DNA of 64,000 nucleotides from Alkalicoccobacillus gibsonii (GCF_016798245.1 NZ_JAEUZA010000004.1:248001-312000); one strand, 5' to 3'. Positions 43,410 through 53,447 are shown, counted from the stretch's first letter. Numbers and translations: made by a program. The notes: generated from the sequence alone by a model not told the origin.

Positions 43410-43883
43410 ATGTTTAGAACAAAAGCAGATTTTTTAGAAGAATGGACTCGTGAAAAGCAATTAACACTTCAAGTATTAGAATCAGTTACGGATGAGAAAT
43501 TAGATCAAGCCATTGTTGAGGGTCATAGCTCGCTAGGCTGGCTAGGCTGGCACCTAACAACAACAATTCCGTTTTTTGCTTCCATTGCAGATGTTGCGAA
43601 TGTAGGAAAACCTTCATCCACAGTTCCAGATGATGCAAAAACAATTGTAAATACGTACAAGGAATATAGTCAAAACCTTTTAGAACAAGTGGAACATACG
43701 TGGACAGATGATAGCTTCACTGACATGGTTGATTTCTTTGGATCCGAAAGCCCTAAAGGTGCGGTACTGCGTATGCTTGTAAGCCACCAAGGCCACCACC
43801 GCGGACAAATGACGGTTCTATTACGTCAAGCTGGACTAAACGTACCTGGAGTATACGGACCGACGATTGAGCAACAATCTTAA
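43410..43883 (+). CDS. DinB/YfiT-like four-helix-bundle protein
   Basis: 157 residues from ATG 43410 (AAGGAGAG upstream; the frame opens at 43389 but without a ribosome-binding site). It is a predicted four-helix bundle with the putative metal-binding His triad of the DinB-like superfamily: GWHLTTT at about residue 47 and SHQGHHRGQM at about residue 126. Members include thiol-dependent S-transferases, but this one has no assigned reaction. A terminator follows. Confidence 0.85.
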   Translation: MFRTKADFLEEWTREKQLTLQVLESVTDEKLDQAIVEGHSSLGWLGWHLTTTIPFFASIADVANVGKPSSTVPDDAKTIVNTYKEYSQNLLEQVEHTWTDDSFTDMVDFFGSESPKGAVLRMLVSHQGHHRGQMTVLLRQAGLNVPGVYGPTIEQQS

Positions 43884-43896
43884 TAGCTATACCACA

Positions 43897-43930
43897 GAAA
43901 CAAATCCTTTTTAGGGTTTGTTTCTTTTTT
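43897..43930 (+). terminator. Terminator after the DinB-like gene
   Basis: GAAACAAATCC / GGGTTTGTTTC stem and TTTTTT tail, 14 bp after the stop. Confidence 0.88.
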
Positions 43931-43940
43931 ATGTTGGTAT

Positions 43941-43954
43941 TGTAAACGCTTATA
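43941..43954 (+). promoter_or_regulatory. cre-like site upstream of pstS
   Basis: TGTAAACGCTTATA matches the CcpA operator consensus TGWAARCGYTWNCW except at one position near the 3' end. It lies 35 bp upstream of the PhoP boxes and could link phosphate uptake to carbon status. Confidence 0.55.
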
Positions 43955-43975
43955 AATGATTGCGCTTTCTTTCTC

Positions 43976-44029
43976 TTTACATAATCTTTACATTCAGATC
44001 ATAACTCCTTAATAGAACAAGCTTATACT
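43976..44029 (+). promoter_or_regulatory. PhoP-box array and -10 of the pst operon
   Basis: TTTACA at 43976 and again at 43987, i.e. 11 bp apart, with a further near-match TTAATA at 44009 in the same phase, fits the B. subtilis PhoP direct-repeat box TT(A/T)ACA-N5. A -10-like TATACT (44024-44029) follows. This predicts induction by phosphate starvation through PhoPR. Confidence 0.75.
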
Positions 44030-44092
44030 TCAGTTGAAAGAGAGGCTAACGCCTAGTAAAACATTTGGAGAGAAAATAGGGAGGTTGTTACA

Positions 44093-45034
44093 TTGAAATT
44101 GAAAAAGCTTCTTTTATTCATGATGTTATCTGCACTACTTGTAATTGCTGTTGCATGTGGAAGTGGAGACGATAGCAATGACACAGGAACTGATTCCACA
44201 GGTGGATCGGATTCAGAAACTGAAGAAGATGCAGCGGGTGGCGATGCTGAAGGACAATTAGTACTATCAGGTTCAAGTGCTATCCAACCATTAATGGCTG
44301 CTGGAGCTGAAGAGTTTATGGGTCTTAACGCTGGTGCTGACATTCAAGTACAGGCTGGTGGATCTGGTCAAGGTCTTAGCCAAGTTGCAGATGGTTCTGT
44401 AGACATCGGAAACTCTGATGTATTTGCTGAAGAGAAAGAAGAAATTCCTGCTGATGAATTAGTAGACCACCGTGTCGCTGTAGTAGGAATGGGACCTGCT
44501 GTTCACCCTGGAGTAGGCGTTGAAGATGTAACATCTGAAGAGTTGATCGACATTTTTACTGGTGAAGTAACAAACTGGTCTGAGCTTGGTGGAGAAGATG
44601 TTGATATTACTCTAGTTAACCGTCCAGATTCTTCTGGTACACGTGCTACATTTGTAAATTACGCTTTAGGTGGTGCTGAGCCAGCTGAAGGAATTACAGA
44701 GGATTCTTCTAACACTGTTAAACAAATCATCTCTGAAACAGAAGGTGCAATTGGATACCTTGCCTTCTCTTACTACAACGATGACACTGTTCTTCCATTA
44801 AAATTAGATGGCGTAGAGCAAACGGATGAAAATGTAACAACTGGTGAATACCCAGTTTGGGCTTATATGCACTCTTATACAAATGGTGAGCCTGAAGGTC
44901 TTGCTAAAACATTCCTTGATTACATGATGAGCGATGATGTTCAACAAGTAATCGTTCCAGAGCTTGGATATATTCCATCTACGGATATGCAAGTTGAGCG
45001 TGACGCCGAAGGAAACCAAACAGACGTACAATAA
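44093..45034 (+). CDS. pstS: Phosphate-binding lipoprotein PstS
   Basis: A 313-residue lipoprotein. The signal peptide ends in VIAVAC (lipid-modified Cys about 22), followed by an acidic Asp/Ser/Thr/Gly linker and a PstS-type binding domain: LVLSGSSAIQPL (phosphate loop), QAGGSGQGLSQVADGSVDIGNSD and NRPDSSGTRATF. It captures phosphate at the cell surface for PstCAB. TTG start 44093 with AGGGAGG. The very acidic linker is common in alkaliphilic Bacillaceae surface proteins. Confidence 0.96.
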   Translation: MKLKKLLLFMMLSALLVIAVACGSGDDSNDTGTDSTGGSDSETEEDAAGGDAEGQLVLSGSSAIQPLMAAGAEEFMGLNAGADIQVQAGGSGQGLSQVADGSVDIGNSDVFAEEKEEIPADELVDHRVAVVGMGPAVHPGVGVEDVTSEELIDIFTGEVTNWSELGGEDVDITLVNRPDSSGTRATFVNYALGGAEPAEGITEDSSNTVKQIISETEGAIGYLAFSYYNDDTVLPLKLDGVEQTDENVTTGEYPVWAYMHSYTNGEPEGLAKTFLDYMMSDDVQQVIVPELGYIPSTDMQVERDAEGNQTDVQ

Positions 45035-45043
45035 ACAACGTAA

Positions 45044-45087
45044 TAGGCTGAGAGAAGACCGAACGTAGGTGTTCTCCAGCCTTTATC
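45044..45087 (+). terminator. Stem-loop between pstS and pstC (partial terminator)
   Basis: AGGCTG-a-GAGAA-gACC pairs with GGT-g-TTCTC-CAGCCT; the T-tail TTTATCTT is broken. Probably lets some transcripts end or stabilises pstS mRNA, so that the binding protein is made in excess. Confidence 0.6.
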
Positions 45088-45117
45088 TTCTATATCTATC
45101 GCAAGGGGGCCATTGTT

Positions 45118-46053
45118 ATGGCGGCACAGCAACAAACTGTCCATGACCGTTTACTAAAGAAAAATAATCGTAACGCTGAAAAAATTGAGCGCAAAGGGAA
45201 AATCATTGTTTATGGGTGCGCGACAATTATTATTTTAGCAACTATATCTATTACACTCTTCCTGATGACTAAGGGGCTTCAGGCATTTGTGGTGAATGGA
45301 GTAAACCCAATCAGCTTTTTAACGGGCCTTGATTGGAACCCAACCCGAAGTGAAGCAAATGGTGGGCCAGTATATGGTGCACTCCCGTTTATTTTTGGAT
45401 CATTTGCAGTAACCATCTTATCTGCTTTAGTAGCTGCTCCGCTTGGGGTTGGGGCTGCTATCTACATGATTGAAATTGCACCTTCTTGGGGCAAACGAAT
45501 TTTACAACCTGTTATTGAATTACTTGTTGGAATACCATCAGTTGTTTATGGATTCATTGGTTTAAGTGTAATTGTACCGTTTGTTAGACAATATGTCGGT
45601 GGACAAGGTTTTGGTCTACTTGCCGGTACAATTGTTCTTTCCGTCATGATTCTACCAACTGTAACGAGTATTGCGACTGACGCGCTACGTACCTTACCTA
45701 ATGGGTTAAGGGAATCATCTCTTGCTCTTGGTGCAACGCGTTGGCAAACCATTCGCAGAGTCCTGTTACCTGCAGCGTGGCCAATGTTACTGACAGCTAT
45801 CGTTTTAGGTATGGCAAGAGCATTTGGGGAAGCTCTAGCGGTTCAAATGGTGATCGGAAATGCTCGTACCATTGCAGAATCATTAACAGATCCTACAGGT
45901 ACACTAACAACGATTATTACGTTAAATATGGGACACACAGTTCAAGGAAGTGTTGATAACAATGTCTTGTGGTCACTTGGCTTAATCCTACTTGTGATGT
46001 CGTATATCTTTATCATTATTATTCGATTCTTATCATCTAGGAGGTCATTTTAA
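45118..46053 (+). CDS. pstC: Phosphate ABC transporter permease PstC
   Basis: A 311-residue polytopic permease with about six transmembrane segments and the EAA motif GLRESSLALGATRWQTIRRVLLPAA. The VYGALPFIFGSFAVT and LLVGIPSVVYGFIGL segments are typical of PstC. ATG 45118 after AAGGGGG; the stop overlaps pstA by 1 bp. Confidence 0.96.
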   Translation: MAAQQQTVHDRLLKKNNRNAEKIERKGKIIVYGCATIIILATISITLFLMTKGLQAFVVNGVNPISFLTGLDWNPTRSEANGGPVYGALPFIFGSFAVTILSALVAAPLGVGAAIYMIEIAPSWGKRILQPVIELLVGIPSVVYGFIGLSVIVPFVRQYVGGQGFGLLAGTIVLSVMILPTVTSIATDALRTLPNGLRESSLALGATRWQTIRRVLLPAAWPMLLTAIVLGMARAFGEALAVQMVIGNARTIAESLTDPTGTLTTIITLNMGHTVQGSVDNNVLWSLGLILLVMSYIFIIIIRFLSSRRSF

Positions 46054-46940
46054 TGAATACAAAAATGACTGATAAGCTTGCGACAGGGTTATTTACAGCG
46101 ATCGCAGGAATTATTATTGCTATCCTTGCTGGACTATTAGGCTATATCTTTTATAAAGGCTTTGGCGTCATTTCATTTGATTTCTTAACAAATCCACCGA
46201 GCTCGTTTCGTGCGGGTGGAGGAATTGGACCACAGCTCTTTAATTCATTTTATATTTTGTTCTTAACAATGGTTTTCACTGTTCCTCTTGGAATTGGTGG
46301 AGGAATTTATATGGCTGAGTATGCAAAGCCGGGAAAAATCACAAACTTTATTCGTACATGTATCGAAGTACTTGCATCGTTACCATCTATCGTTGTTGGG
46401 ATGTTTGGATTATTACTTTTCGTTTCCATCACAGGATGGGGTTATACAATTATCGGTGGAGCTCTTGCTCTAACCGTATTTAACCTTCCTGTCATGGTTC
46501 GTGTATGTGAGGATGCGATCACAGGTGTACCACGTGATCAAAAGGAAGCAAGCTTTGCACTAGGAATTACACATTGGGATACAATTCGTACGGTGATTCT
46601 ACCTGCTGCATTCCCGTCAATCTTAACAGGAGTGATTTTAGCATCAGGTCGTGTGTTCGGTGAAGCAGCTGCATTATTATTTACAGCTGGACTAACAACA
46701 CCACGGTTAGAGTGGTTAAACCTTAATCCATTTAGTGAAACATCACCATTAAATATTTTTAGACCGGCAGAAACATTAGCAGTTCATATTTGGAAGGTAA
46801 ATACACAAGGGCTTGTACCAGACATTCGTGAAATTGCAGACGGAGCATCAGCGGTTCTTGTTATCGCCGTTCTTCTGTTTAACCTATTTGCTAGATGGTT
46901 TGGTAAAAGACTTCATAAGAAACTAACGGCTTCAAAATAA
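46053..46940 (+). CDS. pstA: Phosphate ABC transporter permease PstA
   Basis: A 295-residue permease with EAA motif [25 protein letters not shown], and [14 protein letters not shown] and [16 protein letters not shown] typical of PstA. It forms the membrane channel with PstC. It starts at the pstC stop (1-bp overlap, ribosome-binding site AGGAGG inside pstC). Confidence 0.96.
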   Translation: MNTKMTDKLATGLFTAIAGIIIAILAGLLGYIFYKGFGVISFDFLTNPPSSFRAGGGIGPQLFNSFYILFLTMVFTVPLGIGGGIYMAEYAKPGKITNFIRTCIEVLASLPSIVVGMFGLLLFVSITGWGYTIIGGALALTVFNLPVMVRVCEDAITGVPRDQKEASFALGITHWDTIRTVILPAAFPSILTGVILASGRVFGEAAALLFTAGLTTPRLEWLNLNPFSETSPLNIFRPAETLAVHIWKVNTQGLVPDIREIADGASAVLVIAVLLFNLFARWFGKRLHKKLTASK

Positions 46941-46972
46941 TAAGCTTTAAACTAATAAGGGGAGGCGTTCAC

Positions 46973-47782
46973 ATGTCCATTGTAACGGCTGAAAGACAAG
47001 AGATGGCGAGTGGAGAAAGCGCTGTGGATACAAATCAAATTTTAACGGTAAAAGATCTGAACATTTATTATGGAAAAAATCATGCGGTTCAACATTTAAA
47101 TTTAGATATAGACAAACAAGCAGTTACGGCATTAATTGGACCATCTGGATGTGGGAAATCAACGTTTTTACGTAGCATCAACCGCATGAACGACTTGATT
47201 CCTATCTCACATAATACGGGAGAAATTGAGTACCAAGGGTTAAATCTTCTTTCTAAAGAAGTGAATGTGGTAGCACTTCGTAAAGAAATTGGCATGGTGT
47301 TTCAACGTCCAAATCCGTTTCCAAAGTCCATTCAAGAGAACCTAACGCACGGTTTGCGTTTTCATAATGTACCTCGGAAAGAATGGAAAGAACGAGTAGA
47401 GGATTCGTTGAAAAAAGCTGCATTATGGGATGAAGTGAAGGATCGTCTTAAAGAATCAGCTCTTTCATTATCAGGTGGACAGCAACAACGTCTATGTATT
47501 GCTCGTACGCTAATGATGAAACCAAACGTATTACTTTTAGATGAACCGGCCTCAGCACTAGATCCGATTGCAACGGCAAAAATTGAAGAATTAATTCTTG
47601 AGTTAAAGAAAGATTATACGATCGTTATCGTAACGCACAATATGCAACAGGCATCTCGTATTTCTGATAAAACAGCCTTTTTCTTTAATGGAAAATTAAT
47701 TGAGTATAACCGTACAGACAAACTATTCTCTAATCCAGATGAGAAGCAGACGGAAGATTATATCTCTGGACGATTTGGATAA
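46973..47782 (+). CDS. pstB1: Phosphate ABC transporter ATPase PstB (first copy)
   Basis: 269 residues: Walker [11 protein letters not shown], signature [15 protein letters not shown], Walker [15 protein letters not shown] and switch His in VTHNMQQ. Carries an about 20-residue N-terminal extension relative to the second copy. Tandem pstB genes match the B. subtilis pstBA-pstBB arrangement. Shine-Dalgarno GGGGAGG. Confidence 0.95.
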   Translation: MSIVTAERQEMASGESAVDTNQILTVKDLNIYYGKNHAVQHLNLDIDKQAVTALIGPSGCGKSTFLRSINRMNDLIPISHNTGEIEYQGLNLLSKEVNVVALRKEIGMVFQRPNPFPKSIQENLTHGLRFHNVPRKEWKERVEDSLKKAALWDEVKDRLKESALSLSGGQQQRLCIARTLMMKPNVLLLDEPASALDPIATAKIEELILELKKDYTIVIVTHNMQQASRISDKTAFFFNGKLIEYNRTDKLFSNPDEKQTEDYISGRFG

Positions 47783-47795
47783 GGGGGACGAAATC

Positions 47796-48584
47796 ATGAC
47801 AATGACAATGGAGAAACAAGCACAGGCATTACAAACGGTGTACAATGTCAAAGATTTTAATTTGTGGTACGGAACAAATCATGCATTAAAAAACGTTTCA
47901 TTTGATATTAATGAATCAGAGGTTACAGCGATTATTGGACCATCTGGTTGCGGAAAATCAACGTTTATTAAAACGTTAAACCTAATGATCAATATGAATC
48001 CGAGTGTAAAGATGTCAGGCGATATCGTATATAAAGGAGATAGCTTGCTGTCCGGAAAACCAGATTTAGTGGATTTACGTAAAAAAGTCGGAATGGTTTT
48101 CCAAAAGCCAAATCCATTTCCTAAATCGATCTACGAAAATGTTGCCTATGGACCGCGAGTTCACGGCATTAAGAAAAAACAGGTTCTTGATGAACTCGTT
48201 GAACAAAGCTTGAAGGATGCCTTTTTGTGGGATGAAGTAAAGGACCGTCTTCACACAAATGGAATGGGATTATCAGGTGGACAACAACAACGTCTGTGTA
48301 TCGCACGGGCACTTGCGACAAAACCATCTGTATTATTAATGGATGAGCCAACTTCTGCCCTGGATCCAATTAGTACATCAAAAGTAGAAGAATTAATTGA
48401 TGAATTACGTAAGAGCTACACGATTGTCATTGTGACACACAATATGCAGCAAGCCGCACGGATATCGGATAAGACAGCCTTTTTCTACATGGGTGAACTA
48501 ATGGAAATTGGTGATACCAATAAAATCTTTACAAACCCGGATAACAAAAAAACAGAACAGTACATTTCTGGACAGTTCGGATAA
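47796..48584 (+). CDS. pstB2: Phosphate ABC transporter ATPase PstB (second copy)
   Basis: 262 residues from ATG 47796 (AAGGGGG upstream; a longer frame to 47700 overlaps pstB1 and is not family-like). Walker [11 protein letters not shown], signature [15 protein letters not shown], Walker [15 protein letters not shown]. Clearly a paralogue of pstB1; only one may be needed with PstCA, or they form mixed dimers. Confidence 0.95.
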   Translation: MTMTMEKQAQALQTVYNVKDFNLWYGTNHALKNVSFDINESEVTAIIGPSGCGKSTFIKTLNLMINMNPSVKMSGDIVYKGDSLLSGKPDLVDLRKKVGMVFQKPNPFPKSIYENVAYGPRVHGIKKKQVLDELVEQSLKDAFLWDEVKDRLHTNGMGLSGGQQQRLCIARALATKPSVLLMDEPTSALDPISTSKVEELIDELRKSYTIVIVTHNMQQAARISDKTAFFYMGELMEIGDTNKIFTNPDNKKTEQYISGQFG

Positions 48585-48619
48585 TTTCAAGCACGTGCCA
48601 TTGTTTAAGGAGGATGATT

Positions 48620-49270
48620 ATGCTGCGTAGTTCGTTCCATCAGCATTTAGAAAATGTAAAAGATCAGATTTCACATTTAGGCAATGAAGTCTTGACCCAA
48701 TTTGATCAAGCCATTCATGCATTTGAACATTCAGACCTCGATGTAATAAAGAAGGTTATATCATACGATGAACAAATTAATAAGTACGAGTTAGAAATCA
48801 ATAATGAAGTCTTTCAATTGATTGCGCGTCAGCAACCCGTCGCAACTGATTTGAGAAGTTTAATCGTCGCTATGAAAATTGCAGGCGACCTTGAACGAGT
48901 GGGTGATCTGACAGTGGATATGGCTAAAGTCTCAAAACGAATTGATGCAGAAAGTTATCTGGAGAAAAAGCATGAACTTCTTACAATGGCATTCGATGCA
49001 AGAAAAATGCTGGAAGAATCATTGGTTTCATTCCAGACAAAAAATCTAATTGTTGCTCAAAAAATGGCTGCATTTGATGACAAAGTGGACGCCCAGTTTG
49101 GCCAGTTTATAAAAGGACTCTTCCAAAATGAAACGAGTGAACACGGGGCTGAACAACTAACACAGCTTGCTTTTATCGCCCGTTACATTGAGCGTATTGC
49201 AGATTATGCAACCAATGTTGCAGAGTGGGTTATCTACGAATCAAACGGTGAGCACTTTGATCTGAATTAA
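48620..49270 (+). CDS. phoU: Phosphate signalling/transport accessory protein PhoU
   Basis: 216 residues from ATG 48620, with AAGGAGG at 48608-48613 (an ATG at 48614 is too close to it). It is an all-helical PhoU with two repeats of three helices and the metal-cluster E(D)xxxD motifs (LERVGDLTVDMAK and IERIADYATNVAEW). It modulates Pst activity and Pho signalling. B. subtilis pst lacks phoU, so its presence here differs from that model. Repeat copy C follows after 21 bp. Confidence 0.94.
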   Translation: MLRSSFHQHLENVKDQISHLGNEVLTQFDQAIHAFEHSDLDVIKKVISYDEQINKYELEINNEVFQLIARQQPVATDLRSLIVAMKIAGDLERVGDLTVDMAKVSKRIDAESYLEKKHELLTMAFDARKMLEESLVSFQTKNLIVAQKMAAFDDKVDAQFGQFIKGLFQNETSEHGAEQLTQLAFIARYIERIADYATNVAEWVIYESNGEHFDLN

Positions 49271-49291
49271 GTAGATTCTTATCAAATCATC

Positions 49292-49551
49292 GAGGCTGGA
49301 ACAAAACTAAAAATCACTAGAAAATGGCGAATGATTCTACACTCGAATCATTCGCTATTCGTGTTTTTGAAAAAACGAGCGGAAGGAGAACCCGAGACTC
49401 CTGCGGAAAAACACGTGTCTGAAGACTCAGCAGTGGTGGTCTTCCACGGATGAGGCTGAAGCCGTGTTTGCGGGTGCGAGGGTTTCTCCTGCAGCGGATT
49501 TTTTGCTATATTTTTGTTTTACTCGCTACTTTAATGTTTTGTCCTAGCTTC
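49292..49551. repeat. Dispersed element of about 260 bp, copy C
   Basis: Inverted terminal repeats GAGGCTGGAACAAAA (49292-49306) and TTTTGTCCTAGCTTC (49537-49551), a hairpin at 49323-49359 (AATGGCGAATGATTC / GAATCATTCGCTATT) and a GC-rich core with GGAGAACCCGAGACTCCTGC and GAGGGTTTCTCCTGCAGCGG. Same orientation as copy B. It takes up most of the roughly 460-bp gap between phoU and yisL; the remainder (49552-49733) is AT-rich with no clear element apart from a ribosome-binding site. Confidence 0.88.
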
Positions 49552-49733
49552 TTTATATATTTACTTAATCAAGCGAAGTTTCAACTCTAGGTTCTTGGCG
49601 CGAAAAGGTATTTTCACTTGTTTTCCAGTCCACATTTTTGCATTAGCTGATCGTTCCCATAATATGTTACACTTTTAACATAATCGCTAACCAACAATCG
49701 ACGCCAATGTCGATCAATATGCAGGAGGGCACC

Positions 49734-50105
49734 TTGGACGCGCAAACATTTTTAATCTACTACAAGGTTCATATTGGTAGCTGGATTCTGCTACTGATCT
49801 TATTTGGAGTCCTATTTGTTTTATATAAATGGAAGCTTCCATTTGCTAACCGCATTTTACGGTTCATGATTTGGCTTCTATACATCGGTCAGGTGACATC
49901 AGGAATTGCCATGATCTATGCGTATCAATTTCCGATACCATATGTCATAAAAGGATTGATCTCACTGATATTAATTTATGCGATGGAAGTGATTCTAAGA
50001 AAAACAAAGCGTAATCGAAGCGGAACATCTGCTTATTGGTTTATATGGTTTGTTGCACTTGCAATCGTCTTATTACTTGGATTTAATGTAGGAATGAATA
50101 CATAA
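49734..50105 (+). CDS. yisL: YisL-family (DUF1516) membrane protein
   Basis: 123 residues from TTG 49734 with CAGGAGGG just upstream (the frame extends to an ATG at 49707 that lies before the ribosome-binding site). Four transmembrane segments; HIGSWILLLILFGVLFVLY and ILRFMIWLLYIGQVTSG resemble YisL (DUF1516), whose function is unknown. In B. subtilis yisL is near addBA, as it is here. Confidence 0.78.
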   Translation: MDAQTFLIYYKVHIGSWILLLILFGVLFVLYKWKLPFANRILRFMIWLLYIGQVTSGIAMIYAYQFPIPYVIKGLISLILIYAMEVILRKTKRNRSGTSAYWFIWFVALAIVLLLGFNVGMNT

Positions 50106-50131
50106 TGGAACAGTTAGAGAAGAGGGATTGA

Positions 50132-50581
50132 ATGAACTGGAAAATTAAATCGTTTGAAGAGCTTTCAACTAGTGAGCTATACACCATTCTTCAAGCAAGA
50201 GTGGATGTATTTGTCCTTGAGCAGAATTGTGCTTATGAAGAAGTGGACGGGAATGATATGGAAGCGATCCATGTCGCAGGATATGTTGGTGACAAGCTTG
50301 CTGCTTATTGTAGACTCTTTATGCCTTCTGCTAAAAGAGAACATGCTTCAATCGGTCGAGTGCTTGTCACAAAAGAGTTCCGTGGTACTTCATGTGGAAA
50401 AGAACTGATGACACAAGCAATTCACACACTTGAGGTTGAATACAAACAAAAAAGTATACAGATTCAAGCGCAGTACTATTTAGATCGTTTCTATCGGTCG
50501 TTTGGCTTCGAGCCAATCTCAGAGGTGTACCTCTTAGATGAAATTGATCATGTTGATATGGTACGTGTGAAAGGAGAGTAG
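50132..50581 (+). CDS. GNAT N-acetyltransferase (ElaA-like)
   Basis: 149 residues. The acetyl-CoA-binding motif A is ASIGRVLVTKEFRGTSCGKELM, and the N-terminal LQARVDVFVLEQNCAYEEVDGNDMEAIH is characteristic of the ElaA branch; YYLDRFYRSFGFEPISEVYLLDEIDH is the C-terminal motif. Acceptor substrate unknown. It lies 26 bp after yisL and 4 bp before the addB-like gene, so it may be in one transcript with the nuclease genes. Confidence 0.9.
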   Translation: MNWKIKSFEELSTSELYTILQARVDVFVLEQNCAYEEVDGNDMEAIHVAGYVGDKLAAYCRLFMPSAKREHASIGRVLVTKEFRGTSCGKELMTQAIHTLEVEYKQKSIQIQAQYYLDRFYRSFGFEPISEVYLLDEIDHVDMVRVKGE

Positions 50582-50585
50582 CTAG

Positions 50586-53447
50586 ATGTCACAAAAAAAA
50601 GTATACGGAACAAGCCTAGCTGCAATCGGAAGTGAACAAAGAATCAAACAATACGCCGAGCGAATGAAAAAAGATCGCTCAACGGTTTTATATTTAATGC
50701 CCTCTAGTACGTGGCTAAATAAAGCACGGTCTACACATTATCCGTTATCATTTGGCACGTTTGATGATTTGGCGAGTACGATACTTGATTTTCATAACAT
50801 GGCGTTTCTTTCTTTAACAGAACAAGAAAGAACGCTTTTTTTTCAACGGATTTTAGAGGCGGCTCGTCAGGAGGATGCCAGGTCTCCAAGAGAAAAAGCG
50901 CGTGCGTATGCCGATACCTATGGGCAGATTAAAAGACTGGGTCTGTCAATTGATGCATTTAAAGAATCATTTGCTGCATGTATGCCTACGTTTGTATCCT
51001 ATGAAGCGATGTTAGAAGAATACCATATGATTGATCCGGAACAAAAATTACTATTGGCTTCTCGCTTATTAACGTCAGGGAAGGACATGCCTTTTGAGGT
51101 AGTTGTTGAAGGTTTTTATGACTTCTCCCCATTGCAATTTAAACTTCTTGAAGGGTTGTTTCATGCAAATATCCCTGTTTCCATTTATCTACCTAATTTT
51201 AAAAAACTTGATATGGTTGAAGAGACGTTAGCTGACCTGCAAACGATTGGTTACGACATCCAATCCTTTAAAGTAGAGGCGATACCGAAAGTGACTTCAA
51301 CCATTTCGGTCATTAAAGCAACGAGTAATAAGGAACAATGGACAGGATTGACTCAACAGATTCAACAAAGCGCTAGTCAAGCGGGTGTCGTTGTTCGTGC
51401 AGAGGAAAGAGATGAGTGGATAAGGGAGGCGAATGAACAACGCTTACCAATTACACAATCAACCATGATTCAGCTCGAACAAACACCTAGCTTTAAGCTG
51501 ATTCGATATCTATTAGTCCCACCTCAAAACATGACTGAACACGTTGCCCTTTTTACAGAAATCCTTTCCTTTTATCAAATCAAGGGAATTCGATATGTAA
51601 AAGCCTTATATAACGTACGGCGTAAGGGGAAAACAGAGATTGATAGAGTTGACAAACTACACGAGCAGATCAATCAACGAAGCTGGAAAGGGAAACAAAG
51701 CTTTACAGACTATTTGCAGACCCTTCTTCAAGAAATAGAGACATTTGAACTGACTGGGTGGTTAGAAGAACAGATCCTTTACGAAACAGATGTCACTACA
51801 CTTACTCAATTAAATAGTGAAAAACAAGCCATCCGAATCATACAAGAAACAGTAGAATGGAAAATTAAAGAGTATCAACAGTACCAACTAGAAGAGATGA
51901 TTGTTTCATTCGAGTTTTTTCAAGCGTGGATTATTGAAACGTTAGCTACTAAAGAACTCTTCGTACAGGCAGGTCTTAGAAATGGGGTTGAATCCTATAC
52001 ATGGCAGCACCTTTCCCATTTTGAAGGGGAAAGGTTGTTCGTCCCATCTATGGGTGCGGACCATTTTCCAGGTCGGCCACAACTCGCAGGATATCTCCAA
52101 GATGCAGACCTGTATACATTAGATATTCCATACGGTAAGCCGACTCAAGCACATTTTAGAAAAAAGCAAGAAGCGTATTTTGAGCAGCTCTTTTATGTCG
52201 CAAAGGAGATTGTATTTAGTTATGTTGAAGGAGTTGACCCACATTCCCCACTCTTGCCATCATCCTTTGTGGAACGTTTTGAAATCATAGATTCGTGGTC
52301 CTTTGAAAAACGAATGACAAAAAAGGTTGCGAATCATCAGGAAGAACAGAAGGAAATTCAAGCGTATTGGAAAGGTAAACAGTTTGAACTAGCGGATCTA
52401 CCAGAAGACTTAACTAAGACGAATGAATCGATTCAACGATTAGAATCTGGACTTGAACCAATCTCTATTGAAGCAACCAACCGTTTATCTAAACATTCTA
52501 CGGTTGGAATTACCGCATTAGAGAGTTATGCACGATGTCCAATCCGATATTCCTTTGAACGACTCCTCGACGTGAATGAACCGAAAACAAAAGCAGTTGG
52601 CGTATCCCACATCCTGATCGGTCAGCTTGTTCATTCCATCATTGAATGGTTGTACAAGGAGTTAGATGTAATAGGAATGCCATTTTCTCATTTAAGTGAT
52701 GAGAAAAAAGAAATGGTCCCGAGCCTATTAAAACAAAAGCTAGAGGAAGACTGGGAAGAAGTTGAACGTGAGAGTCCACATGTTTCAAAGCTAGAGTTAA
52801 ATCTTTTAAAACAACAATGGTTGGTTAGGTTGCTTGACTGGTGGAAAGCAGAACGAAAACACTTCTGGGATAACGCCAAGCTTGCTAATATGCGGATTAC
52901 CTCTCTAGAAAAGTCATTACAGCTAGATATGCTAGTAGGGGATCATGAGACGATTCGGTTAAAAGGAAAAATAGATCGAGTGGATCAGCTTGATCAGGAA
53001 TTTATTATTTATGATTATAAAACAGGTCATGCAAATCTCAAGATGGAGGAGGAAGTAAGAACGGGTCTTAAGCTACAACTTCCTCTATACAGTTTTAGTT
53101 TAAGAGAGCAGCTAGAGCGACAATCAACTGAGCGGTATGAAGCGATTGGTGCATCCTATATAAGCTTACGCTCACCCGCCAAACGGGCAAATAATGGGAT
53201 TTGGAAAGAAAGTGAAGTTGGTAAGGGATCTAGATTTAATGTGAGTGGGCAGTGTAAAAACAAAGAAGAGGAGCTTGGAACATCTCGCTTCCTTGATAAA
53301 TATGAGTTAGAAAATAAGGTAAAAACACTTTGGCTGGGAATGACGCATGAATTTCCTGTTAAGCCACTTGACTGCAGAGATAGCTGTCCGTACGGGCCAA
53401 TTTGTCGAGTGACAGATGAACAAAAGGAGGCCCAAATAGAAGGATGA
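50586..53447 (+). CDS. AddB/RexB-like exonuclease subunit (divergent)
   Basis: A 953-residue protein, clearly shorter than the roughly 1160 residues of B. subtilis AddB. The C-terminal RecB-type nuclease domain is intact: ALESYARCPIRYSFERLL, GQLVHSIIEWLY (His), IDRVDQLDQEFIIYDYKTGH (Asp, Lys) and LQLPLYSFSL. Cysteines for an Fe-S staple are at ARCPIRY and in LDCRDSCPYGPIC, spaced Cx3Cx5C rather than the Cx2Cx5C of AddB. The N-terminus lacks the GxxGxGKT Walker A of B. subtilis AddB. Its partner gene starts 4 bp before its end. Likely role: DNA end resection and recombination together with the downstream helicase. Confidence 0.8.
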   Translation: MSQKKVYGTSLAAIGSEQRIKQYAERMKKDRSTVLYLMPSSTWLNKARSTHYPLSFGTFDDLASTILDFHNMAFLSLTEQERTLFFQRILEAARQEDARSPREKARAYADTYGQIKRLGLSIDAFKESFAACMPTFVSYEAMLEEYHMIDPEQKLLLASRLLTSGKDMPFEVVVEGFYDFSPLQFKLLEGLFHANIPVSIYLPNFKKLDMVEETLADLQTIGYDIQSFKVEAIPKVTSTISVIKATSNKEQWTGLTQQIQQSASQAGVVVRAEERDEWIREANEQRLPITQSTMIQLEQTPSFKLIRYLLVPPQNMTEHVALFTEILSFYQIKGIRYVKALYNVRRKGKTEIDRVDKLHEQINQRSWKGKQSFTDYLQTLLQEIETFELTGWLEEQILYETDVTTLTQLNSEKQAIRIIQETVEWKIKEYQQYQLEEMIVSFEFFQAWIIETLATKELFVQAGLRNGVESYTWQHLSHFEGERLFVPSMGADHFPGRPQLAGYLQDADLYTLDIPYGKPTQAHFRKKQEAYFEQLFYVAKEIVFSYVEGVDPHSPLLPSSFVERFEIIDSWSFEKRMTKKVANHQEEQKEIQAYWKGKQFELADLPEDLTKTNESIQRLESGLEPISIEATNRLSKHSTVGITALESYARCPIRYSFERLLDVNEPKTKAVGVSHILIGQLVHSIIEWLYKELDVIGMPFSHLSDEKKEMVPSLLKQKLEEDWEEVERESPHVSKLELNLLKQQWLVRLLDWWKAERKHFWDNAKLANMRITSLEKSLQLDMLVGDHETIRLKGKIDRVDQLDQEFIIYDYKTGHANLKMEEEVRTGLKLQLPLYSFSLREQLERQSTERYEAIGASYISLRSPAKRANNGIWKESEVGKGSRFNVSGQCKNKEEELGTSRFLDKYELENKVKTLWLGMTHEFPVKPLDCRDSCPYGPICRVTDEQKEAQIEG

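Noticed and set aside
47700-47795. Longer N-terminus of the second PstB
   Set aside because: Overlaps pstB1 and lacks a ribosome-binding site; ATG 47796 has AAGGGGG.
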